A DNA stretch of 64,000 bases. It comes from Bacteroides sp. GTDB taxonomy: Bacteria > Bacteroidota > Bacteroidia > Bacteroidales > Bacteroidaceae. The stretch is taken from the NCBI RefSeq assembly GCF_028690125.1, contig NZ_JAQVBV010000004.1:62001-126000 (forward strand), read 5' to 3'. Under the pieces are notes generated by a model. That model saw nothing but the letters and a program-made list of their open reading frames with translations. It was not told the DNA's origin and searched no databases. Below, one piece after another: positions 61,253 to 64,000 of this stretch. Position numbers and translations under genes: made by a program. Positions within the stretch are counted from its first letter, which is position 1; each line of letters opens with the position of its first letter.

Positions 61253-61521
61253 AAACTTAAATTAATGGTTATACATTAGTTGATTATTTCTCGCGTTAAT
61301 GTTAGACAAGGTTCGCTTTTCCCCTGCCTTTCAATAATAAAACAATGACAATTTAATAAACACTTAGCCTAAATCTTCTTTTTTTTGAAGAAATCTTTAA
61401 AAAAGTGTTGCATAGTCGATTATTTAAGGTAACTATGTCTTTTATATTAGTTTATATTAATTCAGTTCTGCACCGTTTTGAATCAACCGAAACATACTAC
61501 ACAATAAAAGATTTGCAGCAG

Positions 61522-62018
61522 TTTTGCTCTCACGCCCTCACTCTATACTTGTATCCACCTATTGATTGGCATTTCAGCAGTGAGAGCAACTGTTAGGGCA
61601 GAGTGAGAGCAACCATTTGCCCTCACTCAAGACAAATAGAGGAAACGATTAGCATATCTGATACCAAAGCTAGCTTCCTATTAGTAAAACCATAGGTACA
61701 TACAATACTAATAACTAATCAAATACAAACGTCCACTATTGTTAGCTTATTTATTTATAAGTGTGAGCCTATTAGCTTACGATAGTAAACAAATAGGCTC
61801 ACACTTGTGAGCTATTAACAAACAAAGGGAACTAATAGAAAGACCTAAAGGGTTATCAATAAAAGTATCCTTGGTTAAAGTAAAACTTACCTAGAATTTT
61901 CGGTCCGTTTACAGTGAGGGCAAACACTTGCCCTCACTCCGCTCTCACAGTTGCTCTCACTGCTGAAACGCCGATAAATAGGCAGATACAAACAAAAAGT
62001 GAGAGCGTGAGAGCAAAT
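61522..62018. repeat. 0.5-kb element with 107-bp GTGAGAG-rich inverted arms
   Basis: The left arm (61522-61628) and right arm (about 61912-62018) align as reverse complements over about 107 bp without gaps, at roughly 80% identity. Each arm contains several direct copies of GTGAGAGC or GTGAGGGC, spaced 14-21 bp. Shared blocks include TTTCAGCAGTGAGAGCAACT. The centre holds a perfect 15-bp hairpin (61759-61773 and 61792-61806). No gene is found inside. It lies in the 1-kb divergent region between SusC and the GH106-like gene. The form suggests a MITE-like or structured element. Confidence 0.75.
61759..61806. repeat. Perfect hairpin at the centre of the inverted element
   Basis: AAGTGTGAGCCTATT and AATAGGCTCACACTT form a perfect 15-bp stem with an 18-base loop. 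It lies midway between the two long arms, so the whole element can fold as a nested cruciform. Confidence 0.8.
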
Positions 62019-62200
62019 ACCGGATCAAATTAATTTTCCTGATCGTATTTCTGTCATTTCCGAAGCAGTTATACTCATTTCTGCATGGGTTATTTCTAAT
62101 AATATAAATTAATTGAGAAAACATATCTATCTCAATATTTTTATATTTGATATATTATCTGTCTGTTGCCTAAATTATCAGTAATTATTTTGCAGATGTG

Positions 62201-62233
62201 AACTAAATTTACGAATATTGTGCAATAGTTTTG
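62201..62233 (+). promoter_or_regulatory. Promoter of the terminal GH106-like gene
   Basis: TTTG (62201-62204) and TAGTTTTG (62226-62233) are 21 bp apart on the + strand, 62 bp before the ATG at 62296. Confidence 0.75.
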
Positions 62234-62295
62234 TATATGAGATTTTACATGGCTCTTGTATTATCCAAATGTTACTTCATTCTAAAAATATTATT

Positions 62296-64000
62296 ATGAG
62301 AAATACACTTTTATTGGTTTCTATTATCGGGTTCTTAGTTGGCATATCCATTCCTATCGAAGCACAAGTTCCTGTCACTCCATCCACTGAAGAACTTTAT
62401 TCGCCTTTTAATGATTCGGATATAAATAAATTCACGTCTCCGGATAAGGTTTTCTACCCGGAGACGTGGTTTCACTATATAGGAGGTAATGTATCGATCG
62501 AAGGGATTACGAAAGATTTGGAAGCGATTGCATCTGCCGGTTTTTCGGGTGTGCATTTGTTTCATGGACAATTTGGTGGTCCATGGCCCGGAGTTGAACC
62601 ACAGATAACGTGTCTTAGTCCGTTATGGGATGGAATGGTAAAACATACAGCCGAAGAGTGCCAACGATTGGGTTTGCGATTCACTATGCAGAACTGTCCC
62701 GGCTGGGCAATGTCGGGCGGCCCTTGGATTAAGCCTTCGAATGCAATGCGTCATTTGGCATCGAGCAGAACAGATATAGAGGGTAATGGTATAGAAATGA
62801 CACAAGTACTTCCCATTCCTCAACCTAGTAATGAAGAATGGAGAGATTATAATGATATCATGGTAATTGCGTTTCCAACTCCTAAAGATGATACCGGTGA
62901 ACCGCTGAATCCTTCTTCTTTTAAAAGTAATAAACAGGAAATGTGGGGGGATTATTTCTTAGGTAAGGCAAAAGACGCAATGCGCTTAAACCCTACATCT
63001 GCTGATAATCCCTATTGGATAGAGGTAGAGTTTTTAAATGAAACTGTGATCCGGACATTGGAATTTCCTTCTATCAATGAAGCCAATCATCCTTGGTGTT
63101 TTGTACCCGGTATTCATGTAAAATTGGAAGCTTATTTATCAGACGGAACTGTTCAGAAAGTATTGGATACCGATTTACCTCAAAGTAATTGGCAAGATAA
63201 TTATCCCATATCATTGGCTTGCTCTGAATCGAAAGGTGCAAAGAAATATAAGATTTCTATTGTTAATCAACATGACATTGCACTTAGGTCACTACGTTTG
63301 TTTTCTGCTTCCCGAAAAAATAATTGGGAATCGGAAGCCGGTTGGACTTTAAGAAGTATTGAAAGAAGTGGAGAGGGCAAACAAGTTGCATTGGAAACTT
63401 TTGTGAATTCCGCTGAAATAATTGACATAACTGCTTCAATGGATAAGCAAGGCAATTTGAGATGGAAAGCCCCTAAGGGCAAATGGACTATATTACGTAT
63501 CGGACATATCAATACAGGCCAGCGTAATTCTCCGGCACCTCCTGAAGGAACAGGATGGGAATGTAATAAACTCTCTACGGAAGGTTCGAGTACTCATTTT
63601 GCCGGTTATATAGGGCGTCTGTCCGGAGATAATGGTCCATTAGCAAACGGGTTGCTTAAAGGAATGTTGCTTGACAGTTGGGAATGCCGGACGCAAACAT
63701 GGACTGCCGAACTAGATAAAGAGTTTGAGCAAATGATGGGGTATTCCATGCAGAAATGGTTACCCGCACTGTTGGGTTATGTGGTCGATGATCAAGAGAG
63801 TACTTTCCGCTTTTTGTGTGATTGGCGTAGAGTCCTGAATAAGCTGTTTGTTCATAACTTCTATGGCAATATGTCTAAACAGGCAAAGGAAAACAATCTC
63901 TCTATAACTTATGAAACAGCGGGCGGAGATGTTTTTCCCGCAGATATATTAGAATATTACAAGTTTGCCGATGTGCCGATGTGCGAATTTTGGCAACCTA
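62296..64000 (+). CDS. GH106-like glycoside hydrolase (alpha-L-rhamnosidase family), 3' partial
   Basis: The frame is open from ATG 62296 to the end of the window (568 codons), with no stop reached. A signal peptide (MRNTLLLVSIIGFLVGISIP, then IEAQ) is followed by the GH106 N-terminal region: YPETWFHYIGGNVSIEGITK, then FTMQNCPGWAMSGGPWIKPS, then LRWKAPKGKWTILRIGHINT. The same motifs occur in the GH106 at 38486-42004, but the two proteins are clearly diverged. The likely activity is release of alpha-L-rhamnose; several relatives have broader or unknown specificity. It diverges from the STN-type SusC/SusD operon, so the two may form one locus. Confidence 0.85.
   Translation, partial: MRNTLLLVSIIGFLVGISIPIEAQVPVTPSTEELYSPFNDSDINKFTSPDKVFYPETWFHYIGGNVSIEGITKDLEAIASAGFSGVHLFHGQFGGPWPGVEPQITCLSPLWDGMVKHTAEECQRLGLRFTMQNCPGWAMSGGPWIKPSNAMRHLASSRTDIEGNGIEMTQVLPIPQPSNEEWRDYNDIMVIAFPTPKDDTGEPLNPSSFKSNKQEMWGDYFLGKAKDAMRLNPTSADNPYWIEVEFLNETVIRTLEFPSINEANHPWCFVPGIHVKLEAYLSDGTVQKVLDTDLPQSNWQDNYPISLACSESKGAKKYKISIVNQHDIALRSLRLFSASRKNNWESEAGWTLRSIERSGEGKQVALETFVNSAEIIDITASMDKQGNLRWKAPKGKWTILRIGHINTGQRNSPAPPEGTGWECNKLSTEGSSTHFAGYIGRLSGDNGPLANGLLKGMLLDSWECRTQTWTAELDKEFEQMMGYSMQKWLPALLGYVVDDQESTFRFLCDWRRVLNKLFVHNFYGNMSKQAKENNLSITYETAGGDVFPADILEYYKFADVPMCEFWQP

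Noticed and set aside
61405..61596. 63-codon open frame on the + strand at the inverted element
   Set aside because: It runs into the left arm of the palindromic repeat, and the matching right arm does not preserve it, so it is not a conserved gene.

Overview
The window looks like chromosomal DNA of a gut Bacteroides, most likely close to the B. thetaiotaomicron group. The reasons are: SusC/SusD pairs with associated surface lipoproteins, many secreted glycoside hydrolases, promoters of the Bacteroides type (-33 TTTG and -7 TAnnTTTG, about 19-22 bp apart), few Shine-Dalgarno sequences, a tRNA gene without an encoded CCA, and moderately AT-rich DNA. The species is an inference; no database was searched.

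Layout. 1-7.4 kb (+ strand): the end of a glycan-degradation locus, with a lipoprotein metallopeptidase-like protein of the basic secretory protein family, a GH92 alpha-mannosidase, a large macroglobulin-like secreted protein and a GH43-like enzyme. 7.4-14.7 kb (- strand): an efflux operon made of a CusA/CzcA-type RND pump fused to its TolC-like outer-membrane factor, a membrane-fusion lipoprotein, a LytS-type kinase and a LytTR regulator. A 244-bp nested palindrome separates it from a periplasmic glutathione peroxidase; Nudix and queA follow. 17.9-20 kb: a bile salt hydrolase gene lies between an intact tRNA-Pro(GGG) and a copy of the tRNA 3' half, which is the footprint of an element inserted at a tRNA gene.

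20.5-45.5 kb: a large polysaccharide-utilisation region. It has an AraC regulator, SusC, SusD and two discoidin-like lipoproteins, a decayed discoidin-type gene, an esterase, an unclassified secreted barrel protein, a membrane-spanning sensor joined directly to an AraC domain, a GH106 and a GH78 (both alpha-L-rhamnosidase families), and a second AraC regulator. Together these point to a rhamnose-containing plant glycan such as a pectic rhamnogalacturonan or arabinogalactan decoration. The DNA upstream of GH106 carries five TTAATA-type repeats 20-22 bp apart, a likely operator array.

46.4-56 kb: mostly housekeeping genes (aroB, a small membrane protein, an outer-membrane beta-barrel protein, cardiolipin synthase, rsmD, a DUF3822 protein, a pseudopilin-like protein and a RecD-like helicase). 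56-64 kb: a second SusC/SusD pair (SusC with an STN domain), a 0.5-kb non-coding element with long inverted GTGAGAG-rich arms, and a divergent GH106-like gene that runs off the window.

The observations most worth following are the tRNA-flanked bile salt hydrolase cassette, the GH106 operator array with the kinase-less sensor-regulator beside it, the RND-TolC fusion with an internal signal peptide, and the two palindromic intergenic elements.
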